A DNA stretch of 64,000 nt from assembly GCA_000745135.1 (NCBI GenBank), contig JQNH01000001.1:3085501-3149500 (forward strand), in the 5' to 3' direction. The position numbers and the translations under genes were made by a program. Under the pieces are notes generated by a model. It was not told where the DNA came from, made no database searches, and saw only the letters and a program-made list of their open reading frames with translations. The DNA is from Rhizobiales bacterium YIM 77505 (GTDB taxonomy: Bacteria; Pseudomonadota; Alphaproteobacteria; Rhizobiales; Beijerinckiaceae). Below, piece after piece: positions 50,001 to 57,179 of the stretch. Numbering within the stretch: position 1 is the first letter of the stretch; each line of letters begins with the position of its first letter.

Positions 50001-50219
50001 GTCGAGCGCGATGACGCACGAGCCCTGCTTGCGCGGCGGCCGCCCGTCGATCGCGCCGAGACGCCACTCGTGCCCATCGCGCCGGCCGTTCGGGAAGTGC
50101 CGCGGCACCCATGACGCGGCCGTGCGGCGCAGCTCGTCGACGATCCCGTGGAGATCGTAGCGCTCGTCCGGCCGCGCTGGAGCGACGTCGTTGAGATCGA
50201 TCACGACGGCCTCCGCCAA
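46893..50219 (-). CDS. Primase-helicase with Toprim domain and repeat-coded tail
   Basis: An 1108-residue frame. Residues 1-360 resemble Toprim primases: GKEGIETALAV-like (LAEGIETALAVM) and CADHDPGGAGLDAA with the metal-binding acids. Residues about 560-830 are an AAA+/SF3-like helicase: KPAAGTGGTLV, TIVLLDNIRG and the sensor WVATGNNPSL. After residue about 915 the sequence becomes low-complexity (GGMGGRP, EVWEVGEV, SQTSPTSP) because it is read through an iteron cluster. The last 60 codons overlap ruvC out of frame. A shorter natural end or a frameshift cannot be excluded. Confidence 0.85.
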   Translation of the reverse strand: MAEAVVIDLNDVAPARPDERYDLHGIVDELRRTAASWVPRHFPNGRRDGHEWRLGAIDGRPPRKQGSCVIALDGAKAGDWIDFDGSGSGGPLSALEHAIGLTGRDLFAYASELTGVAGASAGTRARENVTAATRSSAARETAVATEIRHILARAAPLAGTVAETWLRSRGLAVPASDDLRFAPDLTHFDTKTGWPGMIGVVRDPAGTVLGVHRTYLALDGAAKAPVPKPRMALGEIHGGTVRLAEPADGLVGLAEGIETALAVMTACPALPMWAALSAGNLAELSLPDGIARVVICADHDPGGAGLDAARALAGRLIEGRKVFIACPPSAGDDFNDVLLRDGPDPVRAIVEAAMPFGAEPTSSPGPEPIDDADAQLTLPFVPNLPVGFVGPDGNRPVLRADDLDLKRIARSTWDLILALNERNPSVFRVGADLVWLERDAFGHPHTVVLTEPRMGVVLAEIADWRRQRGKAALAHDYPPVRVIRHILATPEPEVPYLSGVITTPVFGPSGDLVATPGYHAETGLFLDLPRGLDRIHVPPRPDPAAVAIARDFVLEEVFGEFPFVSDAERVHALALLLLPFVRPMISGPTPLHLVEKPAAGTGGTLVVEAVAMIATGARANIMVAGRDDEEWRKRITSKLLETPTIVLLDNIRGELDSASLAAAITATIWEDRLLQRSEIARLPVRCAWVATGNNPSLSNEIARRTVRIRLDAQTDQPWRRSGFRHPELLNWIGENRKALVEAVLTIVSAWVAEGRPSGRKTLGSFEAWSRILGGIMEVAGVGGFLANLQDLYDRVDDREATVRAFVGLWWDRHGIGEVGTADLIALTEEIDPPLALGDGSEQARRTRLGRILSENSDRVFLVGHVRLKISAGRIVHQARRWRLVVVTTAATGPHVDDDASDGRESFESVGGMGGRPNQPPTGQVIEFRGEGEVWEVGEVVFALRMRVFFHHHAHARACVRAARTSQTSPTSPKLDASTAYGGEVGNPNLPQPPMPPRRSHRALACRGPPVCESGHTSKPMSGTAAHRSPNTSSHRPATTTLHEDHHDRRNYRASRSGCERPRSPRRRARSRRLGRFPRPRPRLVHRMGAEAERRPDRVRHPRSQARAL
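47241..47493. repeat. GGGAGGT(T/A) iteron cluster in the primase 3' end
   Basis: Twelve copies of GGGAGGT(T/A) lie in 253 bp: six on the + strand (47241, 47251, 47306, 47315, 47324, 47460) and six inverted (ending at 47275, 47410, 47419, 47428, 47484, 47493). Two opposed triplets with 9-bp spacing flank a 70-bp centre and can form an 18-bp perfect stem. The array resembles phage origin iterons, and lambda also places its origin inside a replication gene. Confidence 0.85.
47345..47362. repeat. Perfect 18-bp palindrome between iteron triplets
   Basis: CACATGCGC and its complement meet with no spacer, near the middle of the dyad formed by the two triple GGGAGGTT arrays. Candidate unwinding or protein-binding centre of a replication origin. 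Confidence 0.75.
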
Positions 50220-51019
50220 GGTGGAAGGATGGCGCCGCGCTCTGGCGCCGCCTCATTGGCCCAGCACCGACGCTCGAAGGGGCACATCCGGCAGAGGTGG
50301 AAATCCGGGGTCGCGGCCACGCGCGGCAGCAGCTCACCCGACCCGACGGCGCGCAGCACGGCCACCGCCTTGTCCGAGAGATCCTGCGCGGCGGCAGAAT
50401 CGAATTCGATGACCTCGAAGGCGAGCGCCTGCGTGTCCTTGTTCAGCGCGACGAAGAGCGTCCGCTCGACCGCGAGATAAGCCATGTAGACCTGGACCTG
50501 CGCCCAGTAGACCGGAGCGGCGACGCGCACCCCGCGCTTGACGATCTCGGTCCAGGTCGAGTCCTTCACCGCCTTGTGCTCGAACAGGATCGGATACGGA
50601 AAGCCGAGGTCGGGGCCTGCAACGATCACGCCGTCGATGTGGCCGCGGAACCGGCCCCCCGCGGTCGAGAAGCCGAACTGCGATCCGTTACGGCGGGCAT
50701 TGCGCAGGTCGAAGCCGGCAAGCCGCAGCCATCGGATCGTCATCTCCTCGAAGCGGTGCCCGGTCTCGAAGACGCGCAGGATCCGGCCGGAGAAGGCCTT
50801 GTCCGGATCGATCGGGACGGCCATCGCCTCGAAGCAGAGCCGTCGGGCGCAAGGCTCGCCGATGCGGGAAGCGCCCAGATAGTCGCGCGGCGGCGATGCT
50901 GCCCTTTCCGCCGCGAGGGCATCGTCGATCAGGGACAGAAGGCGTGCGCCGACGGTCGGCCCGCTCTCCGGGCGGCCGTACACGAAGCCCGAGCCGCTGT
51001 TGAGGTCGATCATGATCAC
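50201..51019 (-). CDS. PD-(D/E)XK nuclease, Cas4/RecB-like
   Basis: A 272-residue nuclease. Catalytic landmarks are GHIDGVI, then LFEHKAVKD (E-x-K), and a QVQVYMAYLAVE helix (QxxxY). Cysteines EPCARRLCFE and HLCRMCPFERRCW bracket the domain, as in iron-sulfur Cas4/AddB-type nucleases. It could resect DNA for recombination. It starts at ATG 51019 (overlap ATGA) and its end overlaps the primase start by 19 bases. No cas1/cas2 or CRISPR array is near, so it is not a CRISPR gene. Confidence 0.85.
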   Translation of the reverse strand: MIMIDLNSGSGFVYGRPESGPTVGARLLSLIDDALAAERAASPPRDYLGASRIGEPCARRLCFEAMAVPIDPDKAFSGRILRVFETGHRFEEMTIRWLRLAGFDLRNARRNGSQFGFSTAGGRFRGHIDGVIVAGPDLGFPYPILFEHKAVKDSTWTEIVKRGVRVAAPVYWAQVQVYMAYLAVERTLFVALNKDTQALAFEVIEFDSAAAQDLSDKAVAVLRAVGSGELLPRVAATPDFHLCRMCPFERRCWANEAAPERGAILPPWRRPS

Positions 51020-51429
51020 GACCTCGCGCGTGCTTTCGCGGCTGGATGACGCTCGCCGACGCGCGAACGGCAGTATTTGAGAAAGCCCTCGGCGTTCAGG
51101 TTCTCCTTCTGCGTGCCCCAGCGCAGGTTGGAGGCCCGATTGTTGGCGGCATTCTCGTCAAGGTGCATGACTACCGCACCCTCGAACGGGGCCGGTCCAT
51201 GGAACGCTTCGGCGACGAGGCGATGGATCTTGTAATTCGTGCCGCGCACGACCGTGACAAACCGGCCGTCGCTCTTATTCCAGACGCCGAACGTAGGTTG
51301 GCCGCCATACGGGCGCACGCCGCCCTTCGGCATCGGCTCGCGATGAGGGATGTGCATGACACGCCCCTCGCTGCTCACCAGGATCCCGGGCACGCTCGGC
51401 ACGTCACGCCAGATTTCTCCGGTGATCAT
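51016..51429 (-). CDS. HNH endonuclease (NUMOD4-HNH type)
   Basis: A 137-residue HNH homing-type nuclease. A NUMOD4-like start (EIWRDVPSVPGILVSSEGRVM) is followed by the HNH block IHRLVAEAFHGPAPFEGAVVMHLDENAANNRASNLRWGTQKENL. Such genes are selfish elements inserted between phage genes. Both ends overlap or abut neighbours tightly, so it is well embedded. ATG 51429 is preferred; in-frame GTG 51441 is possible. Confidence 0.9.
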   Translation of the reverse strand: MITGEIWRDVPSVPGILVSSEGRVMHIPHREPMPKGGVRPYGGQPTFGVWNKSDGRFVTVVRGTNYKIHRLVAEAFHGPAPFEGAVVMHLDENAANNRASNLRWGTQKENLNAEGFLKYCRSRVGERHPAAKARARS

Positions 51430-51434
51430 AGCGC

Positions 51435-51779
51435 TCACCACGGAATCTCGTCGTTGAGCGCGAGCCGGCGCATGGCCTCGCGGAAGCCATCGACGCAGGC
51501 CTCGATGATGCGATCGATCTCGGCCGCACTCCGCCCCTCGAAGGCGGGCATCAGCCCGAGCTCGTCGATGATCTCGGCGAACGGCCGCCGCGTCTCCTTG
51601 ATGGCCTTCTTCTCGGTGTCCGTCTTGTCGATCATGCCCTTCAGCCTCTTGGCAATGGCGGCTCCCGCCTCCTGGCAGCGGCGGGAGCAGAAGGCGTAGG
51701 TCGGGTGGAGGTCGGGGCGGAGCAGGTGCGTGTAGAGGAAGCCGCGAGCCTCCCTCCCGCAGACCCGGCAGACCCTCAT
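51435..51779 (-). CDS. DUF6511-like zinc-ribbon phage protein
   Basis: A 114-residue protein opening with a zinc-binding motif (MRVCRVCGREARG and FCSRRCQEAG) and ending KETRRPFAEIIDELGL, then RIIEACVDGFREAM. I assign it to DUF6511. ATG 51779 overlaps the next gene upstream by 4 bases. It lies in the replication module; function unknown. Confidence 0.75.
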   Translation of the reverse strand: MRVCRVCGREARGFLYTHLLRPDLHPTYAFCSRRCQEAGAAIAKRLKGMIDKTDTEKKAIKETRRPFAEIIDELGLMPAFEGRSAAEIDRIIEACVDGFREAMRRLALNDEIPW

Positions 51780-52027
51780 CCCAGCAGCATCGAGAGCTTC
51801 GGCGACCCGGGCGCGTCGGGAGCCTGCGCGATCCGCCCCGACGCCAGCACGATCCATCGGCTGGTCGCGGCTTCGGCGATGCCCTGCAGCTCGGAGGAGG
51901 TCAGGCTGCGGATCGGCCGCTCCAGCCGCACCGACCCTTCGAGCCAGGCGCCAACGGCCTTTGCGCATTCCGCCCTCACATGGTCGAGCCAGACATCGTC
52001 GGGGCTGCGCGCGGGCTCGGCTGGCAT
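51776..52027 (-). CDS. Small phage protein, unknown function
   Basis: An 83-residue protein (DDVWLDHVRAECAKAVGAWLEGSVRLERPIRSLTSSELQGIAEAATSRWIVLAS), overlapping DUF6511 by 4 bases and 10 bases after the SSB-like gene. The gene layout indicates real translation. No domain recognised. Confidence 0.65.
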   Translation of the reverse strand: MPAEPARSPDDVWLDHVRAECAKAVGAWLEGSVRLERPIRSLTSSELQGIAEAATSRWIVLASGRIAQAPDAPGSPKLSMLLG

Positions 52028-52037
52028 GGCTCGCCCC

Positions 52038-52838
52038 TCATTCGTTGAGCCATGCAGGGCCGGCCTTTGGCGCGCCGGTTTGCGCCGGCGCGGGAGCCGC
52101 CCACGCCGGCCCTGTCGCGGGCGCGTGCGGCGGCGGACCGGTGCGGGTGGGGACAGGGGCGGAGGCCGGTGGGTTCGCGCCTGTGGCGGGCTGTGGCGCG
52201 CCGCGGCCGCTCGCGCCCAAGCCGGGTGAGGACGTCGGCGCCGGCGCAGCATGGCCCTGCTGCCAGGCGGGCGGCTGGGCGGGCGCGGTCGAGGCTGCCT
52301 TGCGCCGCTTCGCGCCGGGCCGCGCCGGGACGCTCTCGCCGGCCATCACCTTCCCCCACTCGTGGCGGTCCATGGTGATGGCGGCGTCGAGCTCGCTGCG
52401 GCCCTCCTCGTCCGTCGCGATCTTGGCGACGAACACGATGTTGTTCAGGTCGCTGAAGCCGCCAATCCGTCGCTTGGCCGCCGCGGCGGGGTTCTCGTCG
52501 TTGGGATCGAGGCCATGCGCGGAGTCGATGATCGAGCGGAGCGCGGACTTCGTGATCTTCCAGCCGATCGAGACGCCGTGCTCGTCCATCTTGCCGCCGC
52601 TCACGACGAAGCGGCGCCAGAACTTGCGGCGGGCGAACGGCCCCTCCAGGATCGTGAACTCGCAGTCGAGCTGGACGACGTCGGAGCCCTCCGCGCGCGA
52701 GGGCGTCAGGAGCCCGCGATCGGCCGGGCTCTCGCCGTCGAGCCCGCCGGGGCGGATCGCCATGATCACCTTGGCGAATGTGCCGTCGGGGATGGCCTCG
52801 TTCGGCCTTGAGGGTTCGGCGTCGTTGAAGTCGAGCAT
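52038..52838 (-). CDS. SSB-like phage replication protein (DUF669-like)
   Basis: A 266-residue protein. Residues 1-170 are beta-rich (GTFAKVIMAIRPGG, VVQLDCEFTILEGPFARRKFWRRFVVSG) in the style of DUF669 ssDNA-binding proteins; the last 85 are a Pro/Ala-rich linker ending in an acidic tip (AGPAWLNE), as in SSB tails that recruit partners. Lies between the RecA-like ATPase and the nuclease genes. Confidence 0.7.
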   Translation of the reverse strand: MLDFNDAEPSRPNEAIPDGTFAKVIMAIRPGGLDGESPADRGLLTPSRAEGSDVVQLDCEFTILEGPFARRKFWRRFVVSGGKMDEHGVSIGWKITKSALRSIIDSAHGLDPNDENPAAAAKRRIGGFSDLNNIVFVAKIATDEEGRSELDAAITMDRHEWGKVMAGESVPARPGAKRRKAASTAPAQPPAWQQGHAAPAPTSSPGLGASGRGAPQPATGANPPASAPVPTRTGPPPHAPATGPAWAAPAPAQTGAPKAGPAWLNE

Positions 52839-52871
52839 GAGGTCGGACCTCGCTGGAGCGGCGTGAACGGA

Positions 52872-53717
52872 TCAGGTTGTCGGAGGCGTGGGACGCGGCC
52901 CGTTCGCCTTTGCGATGACGGCTGCGAGGTCGGCGGGCTCGGTCACCTCGAGGTTGCCCGAGCGGTCCTTGGCCGGAAGGCCGAACGGATTGCCGGACCG
53001 GCACACGAGCCGGCGTTCGGCTCCCGATTGCGGGTTGTGACGCCAGCCTTCGCCATCGGGATCGAACAACGAGAGCGTCAGCACCTCGTCGACGATGCCG
53101 GGCAGCTCGCGAGCGGCCTTGCCGCCCTCCATCTGTGGCTGGAAGGTCTCGCGGCCGAAGTCGTCGAGCACGCGCTCGAGGATGCCGACGAAGATCACGG
53201 TCTTGCCGGGCGCGTGCTGCAGGTGCTTGAGGAGCCCGATCACCTCGCGGGCGAGAAGCCCGTAGGCGCCGCGGGTGTCGAGCTTGCCGGTGCGGTCCGA
53301 GAAGGCCTCCGGCCTGAGCTTCGCCCACGCCATCGCCTGCCGTGTGAGGTCGGTGATGGAGTCGACGAACACGAAGCGGCGCGCGCCGAGCGCTTCCGCG
53401 AGGTCCGGATAGCTCGCGAGGACGTGCTCGTGATGCGCGGGCGAGAAGAACCCGGCCGGGTCCGCGGTTGGGCTCAGGCCTCCGACTAGGCAGGCGATGT
53501 CGGCGGCTTCGCCGAAGGTGCGGACCGGGACAGAGATCCCGCCCCAGCCCTGCAGGCTCTTCATCCCCGCCTCGAGGTCGATGACGACGGTCTCGTCCGG
53601 CGGCAGGGTGCGGGCGAGCGAGGTCTTGCCGGCCCCCGACGGCCCGAAGATCGCGACCGTGGTCTTGGCGTGCGCCGAGGCGAGCCGCTCGTCGGCGGTG
53701 ACGATGCGAAGCGCCAT
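52872..53717 (-). CDS. RecA-like phage ATPase (Sak/nucleotide-binding type)
   Basis: A 281-residue P-loop ATPase: Walker A FGPSGAGKTSLARTL at 24-38, Walker B RRFVFVDSITDLTRQ, and a hydrophobic VIFVGILERVLDDFG strand. It fits the phage nucleotide-binding or Sak3/Sak4-type single-strand annealing ATPases that act with SSB. ATG 53717 overlaps the next gene by one base (TGATG). The nuclease, SSB-like and RuvC genes nearby complete a recombination module. Confidence 0.82.
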   Translation of the reverse strand: MALRIVTADERLASAHAKTTVAIFGPSGAGKTSLARTLPPDETVVIDLEAGMKSLQGWGGISVPVRTFGEAADIACLVGGLSPTADPAGFFSPAHHEHVLASYPDLAEALGARRFVFVDSITDLTRQAMAWAKLRPEAFSDRTGKLDTRGAYGLLAREVIGLLKHLQHAPGKTVIFVGILERVLDDFGRETFQPQMEGGKAARELPGIVDEVLTLSLFDPDGEGWRHNPQSGAERRLVCRSGNPFGLPAKDRSGNLEVTEPADLAAVIAKANGPRPTPPTT

Positions 53718-54217
53718 CACGCGGCCTCCCGCGTCGGCGCCGCGCTCGGCGTCTCGATCCGGTAGGCCGGACGGCCGGTCTCGACGGTGCGGGCCGGCAT
53801 GAACAGCTCGCGCACAGGGCGCGGCCAATGCGCGAAGGCGGCTTCCGAGACCTCGAGCTTCACCTTGACGTACTCGGCGGGATCGTCGCCCCAACCGGAG
53901 CGGATGATCTCGACCGCGTGCTGGAGCTTCGCTTGGTCCCACTTCACCCGCTTCGGGAGATCGGCGATCACGACGAAGCCGTTGTCCTCGAAGCGGACCG
54001 TGCCGGTGTCCTTGCCCTCCTCGGCGCGGCGCTGATGAGCGCGGGCGCCGTACTTGAGGTCGAGCGCGTCGCGGATCTTGTCCTCGAGGAGCGCGAGCGC
54101 CGCCTTCTGCTCGGCGAGGTCGTCGAGCACGCAGGCAAGCTCGGGCGCGGAGAGTGCGACGACCTGGCCGACTTCGAGATCGCGGACGTGCTCGGTCAGG
54201 ATGGCGGGTTTCTGCAT
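53717..54217 (-). CDS. Phage protein of the recombination module, unknown function
   Basis: A 166-residue protein with a coiled N-terminal half (LACVLDDLAEQKAALALLEDKIRDALDLKYG) and a folded C-terminal half (GFVVIADLPKRVKWDQAKLQHAVEIIRSGWGDDPAEYVKVKLEV). Such pattern is common for proteins of unknown role beside Sak-type ATPases. A GAGG site precedes ATG 54217. Confidence 0.7.
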   Translation of the reverse strand: MQKPAILTEHVRDLEVGQVVALSAPELACVLDDLAEQKAALALLEDKIRDALDLKYGARAHQRRAEEGKDTGTVRFEDNGFVVIADLPKRVKWDQAKLQHAVEIIRSGWGDDPAEYVKVKLEVSEAAFAHWPRPVRELFMPARTVETGRPAYRIETPSAAPTREAA

Positions 54218-54228
54218 CGGGGAGTTCC

Positions 54229-54648
54229 TCAGGCGGCGAGCGCTGCAAGCACGTCACTGGGTGCGGCTGGGATCGGGGCTGGCTCGCGAGCGAGCGGCGG
54301 GGCGCTGCGCGCGATGGAAGCGGGCCGGCGCCGGATGCCGCCGACGGCCTTCACGGCGAGGTAGAGGAAGTCCTCCGGGCCGAGCCTCCGTTGCACCGGG
54401 ATGACAAGCCCCTGGTCGGATGCGGCCATGACCCGGTTCGCGACGGCGTGCAGCTCCGAGCGAGCGCGTCGCCCGAGCACGTCGGTGCTCGGCATCCGGT
54501 CGTGCGCGAGGTGGCCGCGGTAGTACGCGATCGTGTCGCCGGGCTCCGCGTCGACGAGCCAGTCGACAAAGCCGTTCTCGTCGAGCGGCACGGCGAAGCG
54601 GGCGGGCGGACGGAGAGCGGCAGGCGGTCTCGGGTGCGGGTAATGCAT
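54229..54648 (-). CDS. Phage early protein, unknown function
   Basis: A 139-residue protein (DENGFVDWLVDAEPGDTIAYYRGHLAHDRMPSTDVLGRRARSELHAVANRVMAASDQGLVIPVQRRLGPEDFLYLAVK), with a Pro/Ala-rich C-terminus. I recognise no named family. A GAGG site precedes ATG 54648. Two 37-bp direct repeats lie upstream, so it probably opens the replication transcript. Confidence 0.72.
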   Translation of the reverse strand: MHYPHPRPPAALRPPARFAVPLDENGFVDWLVDAEPGDTIAYYRGHLAHDRMPSTDVLGRRARSELHAVANRVMAASDQGLVIPVQRRLGPEDFLYLAVKAVGGIRRRPASIARSAPPLAREPAPIPAAPSDVLAALAA

Positions 54649-54750
54649 CGGGCAAGCCTCGGGCGTTCGGCCGAAGCGCTCTGCCGCGGCCGTGGTCGGA
54701 TCGGGGTTCGGGAGGGGCCCGCCTCAACGGGCGGGCTCTCGGGTCACTCA

Positions 54751-54878
54751 GTAGCGGACGAGAGGCTCAGGTTTCCCAGGAGGTCCTTCCGCTGTCGCGA
54801 ATGCTTCGTCTCAATGCTTTCTCTTTGGCTTTATTTGCTTGGTAGCGACGAGTGATCCGGATTTTCCCAGGAGGTCCT
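54751..54878. repeat. Two 37-bp imperfect direct repeats before the early operon
   Basis: 54751-54787 and 54842-54878 share GTAGCG(G)ACGAG and an identical 16-base end TTTCCCAGGAGGTCCT, which contains an AGGA-GG-TCCT inverted repeat (extended to CCAGGA/TCCTGG in the second copy). They flank an AT-rich stretch. Likely operators controlling the early - strand promoter. Confidence 0.65.
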
Positions 54879-54919
54879 GGAGGTGACAAGGACTCGCAAT
54901 TACGCTCGGCTACGATTGT

Positions 54920-55540
54920 TCACGATGGCGGGCCCGGTGAGGGCGGAAACTGGACGATCCCGAGCGAGACGAGCCGGTAGCGGACCTCCCTGAGACGCCG
55001 ATAGAACTCGCTCGTCGACAGACCGGAGCGGCGCTGGGCCTCGCCGAGGTCGCCATCCTCATGCAAGGCGAGCATGGTGACGGACCGGAGGTCGTCCGGC
55101 AGGGCGACGACGGATCGCTCCAGCGAGAGCGCGAAGACGCCAGCCGCCTCTGGATCGGGATCCGATGCGAGCCTTGCTCCGACATGGCTTAGGAGCGTGA
55201 GAGCATCGTCGCCGTCGCCAACCGGCTGGTCGAGGGATGGACCCCGCCGTCGACGCTCGTTCGCGATCCCGTCCGCGATCGCCTGCACCGCCTGACGGGC
55301 GACCCGATCCGCGAAGGATGACCAGGCGCCTCGGGCCGCGTCGAAGAAGCGGCGCCGGTCAAGAAGGGTCAGCAGGATTTCCTGCTCGGCGTCCTCGCGA
55401 TCGGTCTCATTGAGGCGCATGGTCCGCGCCACCCGGCGGGCATGATAGGCGGCGGTCGCCATCATGATGCGAAGCTCGCGGTCGTCGAGCGCGCGCTCTG
55501 TCGTCCCGGATCGTTGAAGCCGGGTGGCGGGTCCGCCCAT
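54920..55540 (-). CDS. Sigma-70-like phage protein
   Basis: A 206-residue protein laid out like an ECF sigma factor: region 2-like YHARRVARTMRLNETDREDAEQEILLTLLDRRRFFDAARGAWSSFADRVARQAV, and region 4-like LPDDLRSVTMLALHEDGDLGEAQRRSGLSTSEFYRRLREVRYRL. It could direct polymerase to phage promoters. A GGAG site precedes ATG 55540. It sits between the repressor and the early operon. Confidence 0.75.
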   Translation of the reverse strand: MGGPATRLQRSGTTERALDDRELRIMMATAAYHARRVARTMRLNETDREDAEQEILLTLLDRRRFFDAARGAWSSFADRVARQAVQAIADGIANERRRRGPSLDQPVGDGDDALTLLSHVGARLASDPDPEAAGVFALSLERSVVALPDDLRSVTMLALHEDGDLGEAQRRSGLSTSEFYRRLREVRYRLVSLGIVQFPPSPGPPS

Positions 55541-55561
55541 CGGCCGCTCTCCTTTGTGCGT

Positions 55562-55587
55562 TGACTAAATTAGCAATGCTCTAGTCA
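55562..55587. promoter_or_regulatory. Inverted repeat between repressor and sigma-like gene
   Basis: TGACTA and TAGTCA arms, 14 bases apart, in the 93-base gap upstream of the sigma-like gene. Candidate operator of the XRE repressor. Confidence 0.4.
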
Positions 55588-55633
55588 CAGTTATCCCGTA
55601 GGGGCGCTTCTGCCCTTGGGCAGCTACTCTTGT

Positions 55634-55933
55634 TCAGCCGCGGCCGACGCTCTTGAACGCCCGGTAGGCCCTCACGGCGGTTGCGATGTCGTCCTGGACG
55701 TCGGGCGGGAGACGTTGCGCCTCGATGAAGGCGCGGTCGGTGTCGAGCCCGAGCTTCCGGCATGCGGCGAGGATCAGCTCGTCTTTCGGCGCCTTCTCCA
55801 TGCCGCGCTCGATGCGGGACCAGTAGGCCGGCGAAATATGGATCGCGCGCGCGAACTCGTTGAGCGAGATGTCCGCCTTCTCGCGCTCAGCCCTAATCCA
55901 AGGTCCGAAGGGCACGGCTAGCCTCCGATTCAT
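55634..55933 (-). CDS. XRE-family prophage repressor
   Basis: A 99-residue helix-turn-helix protein: WIRAEREKADISLNEFARAIHISPAYWSRIERGMEKAPKDELILAACRKLGLDTDRAF. It is paired with an ImmA/IrrE protease gene 61 bases upstream, the same pairing as in ICEBs1 (ImmR/ImmA) and phage repressors inactivated by M78 peptidases. It lacks a LexA-type self-cleavage domain, so the protease is the likely off-switch. Confidence 0.85.
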   Translation of the reverse strand: MNRRLAVPFGPWIRAEREKADISLNEFARAIHISPAYWSRIERGMEKAPKDELILAACRKLGLDTDRAFIEAQRLPPDVQDDIATAVRAYRAFKSVGRG

Positions 55934-55994
55934 GTGCTCGCATGCTCGTACCTCGTTTCGTCGATGCGCAATAGAATGGACGTGAAGAGGCGGG

Positions 55995-56786
55995 TCACTC
56001 GACATGGGAGAAGCTCCTCGTGCGCAGAAGGTCGTAGCGTTCGAGCCGGACGCGGATGAACGGCTCGGACACGCCGTAGCGCTCGGCGAGCGCGAACAGG
56101 AGCTCAATGAGGGCATCCTCCGCGAAAGCGGACGCGTCGTATGCGGGGGAGCCACGCGAGACGCGCGATCCCATGGCGGAGCGCGGAATCCGGTGGCGCT
56201 TGGCGAAGCGCTGCAGGTCGAGGCGCAGGAGCGGAAGCGGTGCCAGCAGCGCGCCCATGAACTCGTTGGCGCGGAACTCGCGCCAGTCGCGCAGGGCATC
56301 TCCGCGAGGTCCCGCAAGCGTCGAGGGATCGCTGTTGTCCGGCGCGGGGGCGCGAGCGTCGAAGCTCGCCGTGCAGGACGCATTCGCGCGCCGGATCCAA
56401 CCCGGGCCGTCGAACACCACGTGCCCGAGCTCGTGTGCGCTGGTCGAGCGCAGCAGGTCGTCCCTGCCGGCAAGCGCCACCCCGTTGATCGAGACGTAGA
56501 TGCTGTCGGGCTCGGCCGGATCGAAGTCGGCCATGCCCATCACGCGGCGGCCCCGCTCGTTCCGGACATCATGGTCCAGATCCCAGTGTGCTCCGAACGC
56601 AACCTCGTTGACGGCGAGCGCCTCCGTCTTCGCGACGATGAGGTCGACCTCCATGCGGCGCTGCCAGGGATCGTCCGTCAGCTGCTTGCGGACGGCCTGG
56701 GCAACGGCCCAGACCTGCCGGGCATTCAGGCGGTCCGGCTCCCCGAAGAGGGGCAGGTGAGGATAGGTCACGATCAGCGAGGACAT
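55995..56786 (-). CDS. ImmA/IrrE-family metallopeptidase (M78)
   Basis: A 263-residue M78 peptidase with zinc site STSAHELGHVVF (HELGH at 118-122) and a helical C-terminal half. Such enzymes cut the linked XRE repressor after DNA damage, which induces the element. ATG 56786 has a GGAG site. A LexA-type box lies 18 bases upstream, so protease and repressor may be SOS-regulated. Confidence 0.88.
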   Translation of the reverse strand: MSSLIVTYPHLPLFGEPDRLNARQVWAVAQAVRKQLTDDPWQRRMEVDLIVAKTEALAVNEVAFGAHWDLDHDVRNERGRRVMGMADFDPAEPDSIYVSINGVALAGRDDLLRSTSAHELGHVVFDGPGWIRRANASCTASFDARAPAPDNSDPSTLAGPRGDALRDWREFRANEFMGALLAPLPLLRLDLQRFAKRHRIPRSAMGSRVSRGSPAYDASAFAEDALIELLFALAERYGVSEPFIRVRLERYDLLRTRSFSHVE

Positions 56787-56803
56787 CAGCAACTCCGACC
56801 TTC

Positions 56804-56818
56804 GTTCCTATTTTGTTC
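56804..56818. promoter_or_regulatory. LexA (SOS) box, alphaproteobacterial type
   Basis: GTTC-CTATTTT-GTTC matches the GTTC-N7-GTTC consensus of alphaproteobacterial LexA. It lies in the 81-base divergent gap between the ImmA/IrrE gene and the recombinase operon, so it could control either or both. Confidence 0.7.
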
Positions 56819-56867
56819 ACATCGGCAGGCAAGAGTCGAGTCGGAATCGCGCGATGACGGAACGACC

Positions 56868-57179
56868 GTGGACCAGTGTGGAAAGCTGCTCGCGGCGGCC
56901 TCCTGGGATGATTTGGCCGATCGGCCGCTACTGAATGGGGAACACCTGCCGGAGCCGTTCCTCAGCATGGCCATCGGTCTTGATCCCCACCGCATGCGTA
57001 ACGATGAGCGCCTCGCCGAGGTCGCTCGCCTCCTCGCGGCGGGCTTTCTCCGGATGCGGAGGAGAGCGGCCGGGACGCGCGCGACACCAGTGGAACGGAG
57101 CCCGGTTCGACTGGACTTCTCGCCCACCAAGAGCGGTCGTTGCGAACCGCGTGAACAAGGGTGGAGGGACGGAGAGTGA
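56868..57179 (+). CDS. Small protein at the head of the recombinase operon
   Basis: A 103-residue protein from GTG 56868 with a conserved-looking centre (DPHRMRNDERLAEVARLLAAGFLRMRRRAAG). Small proteins ending in an ARLLAAGFLR-type helix precede DUF2924 and serine-recombinase genes in many alphaproteobacteria. Its stop overlaps the DUF2924 start (GTGA). It may be a recombination directionality factor or a regulator; this is inference. Confidence 0.6.
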   Translation: MDQCGKLLAAASWDDLADRPLLNGEHLPEPFLSMAIGLDPHRMRNDERLAEVARLLAAGFLRMRRRAAGTRATPVERSPVRLDFSPTKSGRCEPREQGWRDGE

